Source of the DNA: Glutamicibacter sp. JC586
GTDB taxonomy: Bacteria > Actinomycetota > Actinomycetes > Actinomycetales > Micrococcaceae
Length of the DNA: 64,000 nt
Assembly (NCBI RefSeq): GCF_009805585.1
Contig: NZ_VHIN01000022.1
Span: 186,001 to 250,000 of the forward strand
Direction of reading: 5' to 3'
Shown piece after piece: positions 1 to 9,457 of the stretch. The notes beneath the pieces were generated by a model, which worked only from the letters and a program-made list of their open reading frames with translations, searched no databases and was not told the origin of the DNA. Made by a program: the position numbers and the translations under genes. Position 1 is the stretch's first letter; every line of letters starts with the position of its first letter.

Positions 1-1029
1 TTCCGTGAATCGGCCAACTCTGGCTCTCTGCCACGTTACTTGGAAACCTTCGAGCACACCCTGGCCGTGATGCAGACTCGTGAGGCGCTGATCCGCGTCG
101 CCCGAGAGTTTGTTGAAGACCTCGCAGAAGATGGCGTGATCTACGGCGAAGTTCGCTACGCTCCAGAGCAGCACCTGCGTGAAGGGTTGAGCCTGGACGA
201 CGTTGTTGACGCCGTCCAAGAAGGCTTGGATCAGGCGTGCGAAGCCCTGAACGCTGAAGGCCACCCAATGCAGATTGGCCAGGTGCTCAGTGCCATGCGT
301 CAGAGCGATCAAAGCGTAGAAATTGCCAAACTTGCCCTCCGCCATCGCGGACACGGCGTGGTCGCTTTTGATATCGCCGGCCCAGAAGATGGTTTCCCCC
401 CATCACGGATGAAAGAGGCCTTCGACCTACTGGCCGAAAACCTTTTCCCAACCACCATTCACGCCGGCGAAGCCGCCGGGTTGGACTCCATCAAGGACGC
501 CATCCTGGTTGGACGCGCTCAGCGCCTAGGCCACGGTGTTCGTGTTGCTGAAGACATCGAAATTGAGTTCGGTGCCATTGACGAAAACGGCGAAGAACTC
601 AGCGATGACACCGGTTTGGTCTCTCTTGGCCCGGTGGCTAACTGGGTCCGTGAACGTGGCATCCCACTGGAGATCTGCCCGTCATCGAATTTGCAGACCG
701 GTGCCACCGCCAAATTTGGTGAAGGTATTCGCAACCACCCAATCGACCTGTTGGTTCAGACCGGCTTCAACGTCACCATCTCTCCAGATAACCGACTGAT
801 GTCAGGTACCAGCCTGTCCGATGAGTTCGAGTTGCTCGTTGAAGGCTTTGACTACGACCTCGAAGACCTGCTGGATCTGACACTGAATGCTGCCGAAGCG
901 GCCTTCGTTCCACTGGAAATGCGCGAGCTGCTCGTTGAATACATCAACGACTACTACGACAGCCTGTTGGATGACGAGGACGAACCAGGCGAATTCGACG
1001 AAGACGAATACGAGAACGTCGCCGACTAA
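1..1029 (+). CDS. add: Adenosine deaminase (5' truncated by window edge)
   Basis: This enzyme deaminates adenosine and deoxyadenosine to inosine in cytosolic purine salvage. The frame is open from base 1, so the N-terminus with the first metal-binding HxH lies outside the window; 342 codons are visible. Family motifs seen are the HAGEAAG block (catalytic Glu and zinc His), RLGHGVR, EICPSSNLQTG and ISPDNRLMSGTSLSDE. The C-terminus ends in an acidic tail rich in D and E, common in actinobacterial Add. A strong hairpin follows the stop codon, so this is the last gene of its transcript. The family call is firm; only the N-terminus is unknown. Confidence 0.95.
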   Translation, partial: FRESANSGSLPRYLETFEHTLAVMQTREALIRVAREFVEDLAEDGVIYGEVRYAPEQHLREGLSLDDVVDAVQEGLDQACEALNAEGHPMQIGQVLSAMRQSDQSVEIAKLALRHRGHGVVAFDIAGPEDGFPPSRMKEAFDLLAENLFPTTIHAGEAAGLDSIKDAILVGRAQRLGHGVRVAEDIEIEFGAIDENGEELSDDTGLVSLGPVANWVRERGIPLEICPSSNLQTGATAKFGEGIRNHPIDLLVQTGFNVTISPDNRLMSGTSLSDEFELLVEGFDYDLEDLLDLTLNAAEAAFVPLEMRELLVEYINDYYDSLLDDEDEPGEFDEDEYENVAD

Positions 1030-1057
1030 TTCGAGCACGGCTTAAAAATCACTGGAG

Positions 1058-1091
1058 AAGGCCAGTTCCACTCACTGTGGGACTGGCCTTT
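1058..1091 (+). terminator. Intrinsic terminator after add
   Basis: A 12-bp stem (AAGGCCAGTTCC with GGGACTGGCCTT, one G-U pair) around a 9-nt loop, starting 28 nt after the add stop codon. The T-tract is short. Confidence 0.8.
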
Positions 1092-1128
1092 GTCATCGCT
1101 GAACAGAAGCTGAACAGAGGTGGTTCGC

Positions 1129-1134
1129 TAGCAT
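1129..1134 (+). promoter_or_regulatory. -10 box for leaderless mazG
   Basis: TAGCAT lies 7 nt upstream of an in-frame ATG at 1142. This is the spacing expected if transcription starts on the A of the start codon. No clear -35 is seen. Confidence 0.45.
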
Positions 1135-1141
1135 GGAGCAT

Positions 1142-1840
1142 ATGGCGCAGACGAAAACACAGACACAGCTATTGATTCACACCGTGAAAATCCTGCGCGA
1201 AAAATGCGCGTGGACCCGGGCCTTGACTCATGAGTCACTGCGCACTTACCTGATCGAGGAAAGCTACGAAGTCCTCGACGCAATTTCCGAGCACAACCCA
1301 CAGCTACTCAAAGAAGAACTGGGGGACTTGTATTTTCAGATTGTGCTGCATGCGCTGATTGAAGAAGAGCAGGGGCAGTTTGGGCTTGAAGATATCTCGC
1401 AGACGTTGAACGAAAAACTACTTCGACGCAATCGACACATTTTTGACGCTGACGGAAACGTCCGTGACGAGATTACTCAGGACGTGAATGAGATTATCCG
1501 GGTCTGGGACGCTGCCAAGCAGGCAGAACGAAAAGATCTGCCGAAAGTACGCAAGAATGCTGGGCTACCTGCAGCTCTGCCATCGTTGACCCTGGCGCAA
1601 AAATTGTTAGACCGTCACAGCAGAGCAGGCTCTGACAAGGTCGATGAGCAGATTATTGGGCAGGATATTCGGGATCGAATTACCGATGAAGACAGCCTCG
1701 CGAACGAACTGTTAGCCCTGACTGCTAGGGCCCAAGAGCTGGGTTTAGATGCCGAATCTGTTCTACGCGTAACCTTGGCGAAACGTTATGGGGCTGAAAC
1801 AGAAGCGACGGTATCGCCTAAATCACCTTCGAAGCGCTAG
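1142..1840 (+). CDS. mazG: MazG-family nucleoside triphosphate pyrophosphohydrolase
   Basis: This enzyme hydrolyses (d)NTPs to NMP and pyrophosphate and is thought to clean damaged nucleotide pools. The 232-aa protein has the all-alpha MazG metal-binding pattern: EESYE at about residue 38 followed by EELGDLYFQ about 20 residues later. The N-terminal motif normally read as CPWD..QTH is CAWT..LTH here, so the Asp is replaced. A second ATG lies three codons upstream at 1133. I chose 1142 because it is 7 nt after a TAGCAT -10 box and neither start has a Shine-Dalgarno. The gene precedes eno, as in M. tuberculosis Rv1021-Rv1023, but the lipoprotein gene (lpqU) between them there is absent. Confidence 0.88.
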   Translation: MAQTKTQTQLLIHTVKILREKCAWTRALTHESLRTYLIEESYEVLDAISEHNPQLLKEELGDLYFQIVLHALIEEEQGQFGLEDISQTLNEKLLRRNRHIFDADGNVRDEITQDVNEIIRVWDAAKQAERKDLPKVRKNAGLPAALPSLTLAQKLLDRHSRAGSDKVDEQIIGQDIRDRITDEDSLANELLALTARAQELGLDAESVLRVTLAKRYGAETEATVSPKSPSKR

Positions 1841-1900
1841 GCTAGAGACTGGCAAAGGCGCCGACGGTCTTTTCAGCGACTGCTGGCTGACCTCCCTTAG

Positions 1901-3211
<1,311 letters not shown>

Positions 3212-3229
3212 TTAACATTTAAAGCGAAT

Positions 3230-3264
3230 AAGCTCGTCGGTAGTGGATACCGGCGAGCTTTTCG
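3230..3264 (+). terminator. Intrinsic terminator after eno
   Basis: An 11-bp stem (AAGCTCGTCGG with CCGGCGAGCTT, one G-U pair), a 9-nt loop, then a T-rich tail running into the next gene's leader. Confidence 0.85.
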
Positions 3265-3281
3265 TTATTTAATGGAGATAT

Positions 3282-4181
3282 GTGCCGTTTCCACGGCAGA
3301 ACTTGTACGAACGCATGATGGGAAATTGGGGGAGTATGGCACAGCGACCGCCACGCATGCCTCGGCGTAATACCCCGGATCCGGTAGAGCAGTCTGAAAA
3401 TATTCCTGCACAGACGCCTGAGGATTCCGGCCTAGACTCAATGGCGGAACCACCCACCGATGCGTTGCGCGTTGTCGAACCTCAGACTCCCGCCAAAAAG
3501 GCTCCCGCTGTGCCTCGACCCAAGTCTGGTGCCAGCACTGCAAGCCGTTCGGCCGAACCAAAATCTGCACCAAAGCATCAGCTCAGTGAAGATGGAGCGT
3601 CAGATGCGTCACCTCGCTCCAAGAAATTCTCGGGCAACTATTCGCAAAAATCGAAGTTGCCACTAGTTGAGCGTGCCAAGGAAAAACAGAACGAACGCCG
3701 GCGTGATGACCGGATGAAATTCTCGGCCGCAGTGCGCCGTAAACCAGGGGAAAAACCGGTAACTAATAAACCGGTACCTGAGGGAGAACCAGTAGCAGCA
3801 CACCGTTTTTCCGGACGAATCGCAGCGTTGCTGGTGGTGCTCGCGTTCTTCGCGGTAATGCTGGTTCCAACTGTCAACTATTACCGTAAGCAGATGTCCG
3901 AGCTGAATGATCTCAATGCCTCCATCGAGACTCTCGAAGGGCAGCGCGACGATCTCAAAGCCGAAATCGCACGGTGGGATGATCCGCTGTACATCAAACA
4001 GCAGGCCCGTGAACGGATAAACTTGGTTATGCCAGGCGAAAAGCTGTACATGGTTGTGGGTGACCGCCCAGAAGATGATGACACAGCTACCGATGGCAAT
4101 GGCAGCACTTTTGAAGTGCGTCAAGAACTTCCTTGGGTTGATGCATTGCTTGACTCGGTGCGTCGTTCCGCCACTGACTAA
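3282..4181 (+). CDS. FtsB/DivIC-like septum formation initiator protein
   Basis: A 299-aa predicted single-pass membrane protein of the cell-division complex. Residues 1-170 are cytoplasmic, basic and proline-rich, without recognisable fold. One transmembrane helix follows at about 180-202, then a short extracellular coiled coil (LNDLNASIETLEGQRDDLKAEI) and the family's conserved end with the ARWDDPLYIKQQARERINLVMPGE stretch split across the coil exit. FtsB links FtsL and FtsQ at the divisome. The GTG at 3282 has GGAG only 4 nt upstream; a downstream ATG at 3336 (MAQRPPRMP) is an alternative start. The eno-ftsB-DUF501-ppx order is conserved in actinobacteria (Rv1023-Rv1026). Confidence 0.88.
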   Translation: MPFPRQNLYERMMGNWGSMAQRPPRMPRRNTPDPVEQSENIPAQTPEDSGLDSMAEPPTDALRVVEPQTPAKKAPAVPRPKSGASTASRSAEPKSAPKHQLSEDGASDASPRSKKFSGNYSQKSKLPLVERAKEKQNERRRDDRMKFSAAVRRKPGEKPVTNKPVPEGEPVAAHRFSGRIAALLVVLAFFAVMLVPTVNYYRKQMSELNDLNASIETLEGQRDDLKAEIARWDDPLYIKQQARERINLVMPGEKLYMVVGDRPEDDDTATDGNGSTFEVRQELPWVDALLDSVRRSATD

Positions 4182-4209
4182 CCACTTGAACTGAAGAGAA
4201 CTTATACCC

Positions 4210-4911
4210 GTGACTGAACAGCCAATCCGCGAAGCCCTTGACGCTGCCGGGCGCGTACCTAGTGATGCCGACCTTGAGACCCTCTCGCGCCAGCTTAACC
4301 GGCCGGTGCGTGACGTGGTGGAAATCGGTGCTCGCTGCGTGTGCGGAAACCCGCTGGTCGCCACGACTGCTCCGCGACTTTCATCGGGTATTCCCTTCCC
4401 GACCACGTACTATTTGGCTCATCCGGTAATCACCGCAGCTGTCTCGCGTCTTGAAGCTGCCGGTTTGATGAATGAGATGAACGAGCGGTTGGGCGAAAAC
4501 TCTGCGCTGGCCGCCGAATATGTAGCAGCCCACGAATCCTACCTGGCCAACCGCGCCGCCATCGGAGAGCGTTCTGGTACCGGTGCTGTACCTGAAATTG
4601 ATGGTGTATCTGCCGGTGGCATGCCTACTCGCGTGAAGTGCCTGCACGTTTTAGTCGGTCATTCTCTGGCCGCTGGTGAAGGTGTTAATCCGCTGGGTGA
4701 TGAAGCTTTGGCAGCCATCTCGGAATGGTGGACCAAGGATAAATGCTATTGCGTTGGTGCGTGGGATACCGAGTCGGAAGCGCCAAGCCGTGACCGCTCG
4801 CGCCACGTGAAAACCCAGGAAATGCAGGATCCGGCCCAGAAGCGCGCTCAGCGTGCCGCCAAACGAGCTCAGCGCGAAGCAGCGGAACGTGCTGCTGGAG
4901 ATGACGCCTAA
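4210..4911 (+). CDS. DUF501 family protein
   Basis: A 233-aa conserved actinobacterial protein of unknown biochemical role. Four or more Cys/His residues are clustered (ARCVCGNP near residue 44, KCLHVLVGHSLA near 142, DKCYCVGAW near 180), which could bind metal; this is inference. The LAHP and GMPTRVKCLHVL stretches are family hallmarks. The C-terminal 35 residues are a basic/alanine-rich helix (QKRAQRAAKRAQREA). The start is GTG 28 nt after the ftsB-like stop. The stop overlaps the next start as TAATG, so translation is coupled to ppx. Confidence 0.85.
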   Translation: MTEQPIREALDAAGRVPSDADLETLSRQLNRPVRDVVEIGARCVCGNPLVATTAPRLSSGIPFPTTYYLAHPVITAAVSRLEAAGLMNEMNERLGENSALAAEYVAAHESYLANRAAIGERSGTGAVPEIDGVSAGGMPTRVKCLHVLVGHSLAAGEGVNPLGDEALAAISEWWTKDKCYCVGAWDTESEAPSRDRSRHVKTQEMQDPAQKRAQRAAKRAQREAAERAAGDDA

Positions 4912-5849
4912 TGCGCGTCGCCGGAATCGACTGCGGAACCAACTCCATCCGTCTGCTCATTGCAGACGTGGTGCACACGGGGCAAGGAAATACTCTGGTT
5001 GATGTTGTGCGCACCATGCGTGTTGTGCGACTGGGCCAGGGTGTTGACGCTACCGGCGCTTTTGCGGCGGAAGCCCTTGAACGTACTTTCGCCGCGGTCA
5101 AAGAGTACAAAGCACTGTGCGATGAGCACCAGGTGCAAGCCATTCGTTTTGTTGCGACTTCGGCTGCACGCGATGTTTCCAACCGCGAGGTTTTTGCTGA
5201 GGAGATTACACGCATCCTCGGCGTTTCCCCTGAGGTCATCAGCGGTGATGAAGAAGCTTCGTTGTCCTTCAACGGGGCGGCTTCGGTGCGCGCCGGACAA
5301 GAAGGCAAGAGCTTGGTCATTGACCTCGGTGGTGGATCCACCGAGTTCGTCTTGGGCGATTCCACCGGACCCTTAGCGGCCAAGAGCCTAGACATGGGCT
5401 GCGTTAGAGTGACCGAAAGATTCCAAGAGGTTGGACTAGAGGCACCGCAAGCGGTGGACTTCATAGATTCAACTTTGCGCACCCTGAATGATCACGTCGA
5501 CGTTTCTGACGTTGATGCAGTCATTATGGTGGCTGGCACTTTCACTACACTCACCGCTCAGGCTCTGGGACTCTCAACCTATGAATCTGAAAAAATTCAC
5601 GGTGCTGAACTGAGCTTCGAACAGATGCGGACCGCTACACAAAATATGCTTGCCTACTCGCGCGAAGAACGCGAAGCATTGGGCTTTATGCATCCTGGAC
5701 GTGTGGACGTAATTCAGGCCGGCGCAGCGATCGTTGAGCGCATTCTTCATTACTTGGAAACCACCAGCGGAAATCGCCCGATGCGACTAATTGCATCGGA
5801 ACACGATATTCTCGACGGAATTGCTGCAACTGCAGTTTTCAACGCCTAG
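4911..5849 (+). CDS. ppx: Exopolyphosphatase / Ppx-GppA phosphatase
   Basis: A member of the actin-like Ppx/GppA superfamily that removes phosphate from polyphosphate chain ends or hydrolyses pppGpp. At 312 aa it is the short two-domain form without the C-terminal HD domain. Motifs seen are the N-terminal phosphate loop GIDCGTNSIRLLIADV, ATSAARDVSNR, SGDEEASLSFNGA and VIDLGGGSTEFVLG. The start ATG overlaps the DUF501 stop by one base. The Rv1026 equivalent in M. tuberculosis acts on polyphosphate. Whether this one prefers polyphosphate or pppGpp cannot be read from sequence. Confidence 0.92.
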   Translation: MRVAGIDCGTNSIRLLIADVVHTGQGNTLVDVVRTMRVVRLGQGVDATGAFAAEALERTFAAVKEYKALCDEHQVQAIRFVATSAARDVSNREVFAEEITRILGVSPEVISGDEEASLSFNGAASVRAGQEGKSLVIDLGGGSTEFVLGDSTGPLAAKSLDMGCVRVTERFQEVGLEAPQAVDFIDSTLRTLNDHVDVSDVDAVIMVAGTFTTLTAQALGLSTYESEKIHGAELSFEQMRTATQNMLAYSREEREALGFMHPGRVDVIQAGAAIVERILHYLETTSGNRPMRLIASEHDILDGIAATAVFNA

Positions 5850-5882
5850 TCCGCCTTTCGGAACCATCCAAGGAGAGATCTC

Positions 5883-7448
5883 TTGAGTTCAGCTCTGCGC
5901 GCTAAGAAACACGCGAGCCTGAAAAAGTACGGCTCTGCACTTGCCGTTGCGATCCTTACGCTAGCCATGCTGACCGGACTCACCCCGGCCCAAGCCGACG
6001 ATATGCGTGACTCGGAGTACTGGCTGAAGTCCCTTGGTGTCACCGAGGCACAACAGGCTACCAAGGGTGAGGGCGTTACAGTCGCCGTAATCGATACGGG
6101 AATAGACAGCTCGCACACTGACCTCAAAGGAGCAGTGACCGGCGGAGTCGACATGTCTGGCGCAGGAGCTGAAAAGGGCAATAAGCCTATTGGTGTCATG
6201 AGCGAGCACGCCACGTTGGTAGCGACCTTGCTGGCTGGACGCGGCAACAACAAGGGCGAGATCACTAAGATTGAGTCCGAAAACGAACGACTCAAGGCGG
6301 CGTGGGAAAAGGCCAAAAAGTCGGCGGAAGACGAAAACAAGAAGCGTGAAAAAGAGGCCAAAGAGGACGAGGACAACAAAGATTCCACGTTCGACAAAGT
6401 CGAAATCCCCGAAGAACCCGAGTACCAGGATGTTCCAAAAGCCAGCGGCGGTAGCGACGGCGTCCTCGGTGTAGCACCGGCATCGCAGCTACTCTCCGTT
6501 TCCTTGTGGATGGGTGAGGGAAACCCCGCCGAGATTCCAGTTGAAGACCAAATCCCTCGTGCGGTGAAGTGGGCCGTCGATCACGGGGCCAAGATCATCA
6601 ATATGTCCTTGGGATCCACTAGTCCCGCTTGGCCCGAGAGCTGGGACGAAGCGTTCAAGTACGCTGAAGATCATGACGTGGTCATCGTGGCTGCAGCCGG
6701 TAATCGTTCAGGTGGTATGAGCCAGGTCGGGGCACCAGCCACGATTCCTGGTGTGCTAACCGTTGCGGGTGTGGATGAAAGCGGAAAGGCCTCGCAGGAT
6801 TCCTCCACAGAAGGCATTTCCATTGGGGTTGCTGCTCCGGCCGAACAGCTTGTCGGTGGCTTGCCAGATAACGGATACGCTCGTTGGTCCGGCACCTCGG
6901 GCGCCGCTCCCTTGGTTGCCGGGGTTGCCGCTCTGATCCGTTCCAAGTATCCAGAGATGAAGGCGCCTGATGTCATCAACCGGATTCTGAAGACCGCACG
7001 TGATACCGGTGCGCCCGGCGTTGATAACCTCTATGGTTACGGACTGATCAACGCCAACGCTGCGGTGAATAACAATGTGCCCTCAGTGTCCGAGAATCCT
7101 CTGGGGACTATCGAGGAATGGATTCGAGTGCACCGCCGGAACGTTTCTCAGAATACTGAAGTGCCCGCTCCAGGTGTGTCGATGAAAAAGTCGTCGCTGA
7201 AACAAGTTGCTGCCCCAACTCCAATCCAACCCGAGCAATCCACCCCGATCTTGCAACCGCTTTTGGTGGTCGGCGGTGGGGGATTGCTGGTTCTGCTGAT
7301 CCTAGCCGGTAGCCTTCACACTTTGTTGCGAAAGCGCCGTGAGAAGATTTCGGCCAGTGTGGCTTCTGCGTCGTTGAGTTCACTGAAGGTGGGCAAATCC
7401 GCCAGAGAACACGATCTTTTTGACGACATCCCCGAAGAGGATAAATAG
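5883..7448 (+). CDS. Secreted, membrane-anchored S8 subtilisin-like serine protease (mycosin-like)
   Basis: A 521-aa protein with a signal peptide (basic n-region, hydrophobic 18-32, AQA cleavage near 38), an S8 catalytic domain and a C-terminal transmembrane anchor at about 418-440 followed by a basic tail. The triad is visible: Asp71 (VIDTGID), His109 (EHATLVA, where families usually read HGTxVA) and Ser339 (GTSGAAPLVAG), with the oxyanion Asn274 in AAAGN. A roughly 60-residue highly charged K/E/D segment (about 128-183) is inserted after the His motif. The topology matches mycosins, but no ESX secretion gene is nearby. TTG start with AGGAGAG 5 nt upstream. Confidence 0.9.
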   Translation: MSSALRAKKHASLKKYGSALAVAILTLAMLTGLTPAQADDMRDSEYWLKSLGVTEAQQATKGEGVTVAVIDTGIDSSHTDLKGAVTGGVDMSGAGAEKGNKPIGVMSEHATLVATLLAGRGNNKGEITKIESENERLKAAWEKAKKSAEDENKKREKEAKEDEDNKDSTFDKVEIPEEPEYQDVPKASGGSDGVLGVAPASQLLSVSLWMGEGNPAEIPVEDQIPRAVKWAVDHGAKIINMSLGSTSPAWPESWDEAFKYAEDHDVVIVAAAGNRSGGMSQVGAPATIPGVLTVAGVDESGKASQDSSTEGISIGVAAPAEQLVGGLPDNGYARWSGTSGAAPLVAGVAALIRSKYPEMKAPDVINRILKTARDTGAPGVDNLYGYGLINANAAVNNNVPSVSENPLGTIEEWIRVHRRNVSQNTEVPAPGVSMKKSSLKQVAAPTPIQPEQSTPILQPLLVVGGGGLLVLLILAGSLHTLLRKRREKISASVASASLSSLKVGKSAREHDLFDDIPEEDK

Positions 7449-7459
7449 CTCGTCGCATG

Positions 7460-7499
7460 AAAACGGGAACGAAACATCCAAGTTTCGTTCCCGTTTTTG
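7460..7499 (+). terminator. Intrinsic terminator after the subtilase
   Basis: A perfect 16-bp stem (7460-7475 with 7482-7497), a 6-nt loop and a run of five T at the base. Confidence 0.92.
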
Positions 7500-7580
7500 C
7501 GTTCGGATCGGCTGGCTCCTAAGGCGGCGGATGCAAGCGAAGGCAAGTCAAGGAAGTCACCGTGACGCATCTGACCGAAA

Positions 7581-7606
7581 TAGTTAGTGAATGTTTTCAC
7601 TAACTA
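7581..7606 (+). promoter_or_regulatory. Rex-like operator overlapping the ndh -35
   Basis: A perfect 11-bp inverted repeat, TAGTTAGTGAA-TGTT-TTCACTAACTA. Its core GTGAA-N4-TTCAC matches the known Rex (NADH/NAD+ sensor) consensus TTGTGAA-N4-TTCACAA. The right arm covers the presumed -35 (TTCACT, 7596-7601), so binding would block RNA polymerase. Confidence 0.65.
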
Positions 7607-7624
7607 GGAAAATCCGCGTAGAAT
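7596..7624 (+). promoter_or_regulatory. ndh promoter (leaderless)
   Basis: -35 TTCACT at 7596, a 17-nt spacer, -10 TAGAAT at 7619-7624, then 7 nt to the ATG at 7632. The transcript would begin at the start codon. Confidence 0.65.
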
Positions 7625-7631
7625 CAAGAGT

Positions 7632-8999
7632 ATGTCGATCATTGAATCCTCCCAGAAGCGCCCGCGCATTCTTGTCGTTGGCGGTGGCTATGTTGGCCTG
7701 TACGTCGCGATGAAGTTGCAGAAGAAGGTCAAGGCTCACGGCGGTATCGTTACCGTTGTTGATCCAAACCCATACATGACTTACCAGCCATTCTTGCCAG
7801 AAGTTGCCGGTGGCCAGATTGAACCACGCCACGTTGTGGTTTCTCACCGCCAGCACTTGAAGCACTCTGAGCTGGTTAACGGTCGAGTGCTGAGCATCGA
7901 TCACGCCAACAAGAAGGCTGTCATTGCTCCAAATAACGGTGAGCAGTTTGAGCTGGAATACACCGATGTTGTGATGTCCGCTGGTGCGGTCACCCGTACC
8001 TTCCCGATCACCGGTCTTGCCGAGACCGGCATCGGCCTGAAAACCATCGAAGAGGCTGTCGCACTGCGCAACAAGGTTGCCGAGCGCATCGAGTCCGCTT
8101 CGAATATGACTGATCCAGTAGCTCGCAAGCGCGCACTGACCTTCGTCGTTGTTGGTGGCGGCTTCGCCGGTATCGAGACCATCGCAGAGCTTGAGGATAT
8201 GGCTCGCGACCTGATCAAGCTCAACGACCGCATCGATCAGAAGGAAGCCCGCTTCGTTCTGGTTGAGGCAATGGGCCGCATCATGCCTGAAGTTACCGCC
8301 GAGCAGGCTGAGTGGGTAGTCGAGCACCTGCGCAGCCGCGGCGTTGAGGTTCTGCTGAACACCTCGCTGAACAGCGCTGTGGACGGCAACCTTGAGCTGA
8401 TCAACATGGGCGACAAGTCCTCGGCCGGCGAATTCGGTGCTGACACCCTGATCTGGTGTGCCGGTGTTATGGCTAACCCAATGGTTCGCTCTACCGATTT
8501 CCCAATCGAGCAGCGCGGTCGCATCGAGACCCGCACCGACCTTCGCGTCAAGGATGCTAACGGCGACGCACTGGAAGGTGCATGGGCTGCTGGCGATATC
8601 TCGGCAGTCAAGGACGTTACCGGCGGTCTGCCAGATGGAACCTGTGTTCCTAACGCTCAGCACGCTGTGCGCCAGGCAAAGCTCTTGGCAAAGAACCTTT
8701 ATGCTGCCCGCTACGGCGTTGGCACCATCAAGGAATACAAGCACTCAAACCTTGGCGCAGTTGCTGGCTTCGGTCGCAACAAGGGTGTTGCCAAGGTTGT
8801 TGGCATCAAGCTCAAGGGCTGGCCAGCATGGATGGCTCACCGCGGTTACCACGGTATGGCCATGCCAACCTTCGAGCGCAAGTTCCGCGTTGTTGGCGAC
8901 TGGTTGGTTGCCATCTTCTTCAAGCGTGACGGCCTGCAGCTAAACAATCTTGAGGCACCACGCACGGCTTTCGAAGAGTCGGCTAAGCCAAAGAAGTAA
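7632..8999 (+). CDS. ndh: Type II NADH dehydrogenase (NDH-2)
   Basis: A membrane-peripheral, non-proton-pumping NADH:quinone oxidoreductase. The 455-aa protein has two Rossmann dinucleotide motifs: GGGYVGLYVA for FAD near residue 16 and VVGGGFAGIETIAELE for NADH near 173. It also has the quinone-site region and AAGDIS near 320. The C-terminus is amphipathic and suits monolayer membrane binding. Codon usage is highly optimised. A Rex-like palindrome sits on the promoter, implying induction when the NADH/NAD+ ratio rises. The start has no Shine-Dalgarno, consistent with leaderless mRNA. Confidence 0.95.
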   Translation: MSIIESSQKRPRILVVGGGYVGLYVAMKLQKKVKAHGGIVTVVDPNPYMTYQPFLPEVAGGQIEPRHVVVSHRQHLKHSELVNGRVLSIDHANKKAVIAPNNGEQFELEYTDVVMSAGAVTRTFPITGLAETGIGLKTIEEAVALRNKVAERIESASNMTDPVARKRALTFVVVGGGFAGIETIAELEDMARDLIKLNDRIDQKEARFVLVEAMGRIMPEVTAEQAEWVVEHLRSRGVEVLLNTSLNSAVDGNLELINMGDKSSAGEFGADTLIWCAGVMANPMVRSTDFPIEQRGRIETRTDLRVKDANGDALEGAWAAGDISAVKDVTGGLPDGTCVPNAQHAVRQAKLLAKNLYAARYGVGTIKEYKHSNLGAVAGFGRNKGVAKVVGIKLKGWPAWMAHRGYHGMAMPTFERKFRVVGDWLVAIFFKRDGLQLNNLEAPRTAFEESAKPKK

Positions 9000-9028
9000 T
9001 TCTGATTCTTAGTTGATCGACTTTCGTA

Positions 9029-9056
9029 GCGAGGGGCCGAAATATCGGCCTCTCGC
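9029..9056 (+). terminator. Hairpin after ndh
   Basis: A 12-bp stem (GCGAGGGGCCGA with TCGGCCTCTCGC, one G-U pair) and a tight AATA loop, starting 30 nt after the ndh stop. There is no T-tract, so it may terminate poorly. Confidence 0.5.
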
Positions 9057-9116
9057 ACACGTAAGAAGTGCAAATTTCTTATTTTCTTCGTTGATCACGT
9101 AAGATTTGAGTGTCTT

Positions 9117-9201
9117 GCCCCCATGGTGGAATTGGCATACACGGCTGACTTAAAATCAGCTGCCGAAAGGCTTGCGAGTTCGAGTCTCGCTGGGGGCACC
9201 A
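9117..9201 (+). tRNA. tRNA-Leu (UAA anticodon)
   Basis: An 85-nt class II tRNA with encoded CCA. The acceptor stem pairs GCCCCCA with TGGGGGC. The anticodon arm is GCTGA-CTTAAAA-TCAGC with TAA at the wobble-to-36 positions. A short variable arm (TGCCGAAAGGCTTG region) and a T-arm with GTTCGAGTC follow. It reads the rare UUA codon, which in actinobacteria can limit translation of specific genes. Confidence 0.96.
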
Positions 9202-9207
9202 TTACTG

Positions 9208-9248
9208 AGGCTTCTACTTTCTCTGATAAATCGGGGGAGTAGGAGCCT
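9208..9248 (+). terminator. Hairpin downstream of tRNA-Leu
   Basis: An 11-bp stem AGGCTTCTACT with AGTAGGAGCCT (one G-T pair) around a 19-nt loop, 6 nt after the tRNA CCA end. It may be a terminator or a processing site. The remaining sequence to 9457 holds no gene I can support. Confidence 0.45.
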
Positions 9249-9457
9249 TAGTCGTATCACGAACAGCGTGAGTGCAGTGTGGGAGTGATCCAGAGCGAAT
9301 CTCCACGAATATCGCCCAGAGAGTATTTATTCGGTGTGAAATCAGCGAATATCATCCTTATGACTGAGTCAATTCACAGCGTTGCTCAATAGGATTGACA
9401 ACAAAGAACTCTCGCTCGCAGCGAGCCTGCATAATCGCAACCTTTGGGGGAATGACG

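Noticed and set aside
5883-7448. Type VII (ESX) secretion locus suggested by the mycosin-like protease
   Set aside because: No EccB, EccC, EccD, EccE or WXG100 genes are nearby.
7584-8744. 386-aa open frame opposite ndh
   Set aside because: It follows from codon bias of ndh and has no start signal or protein motif.
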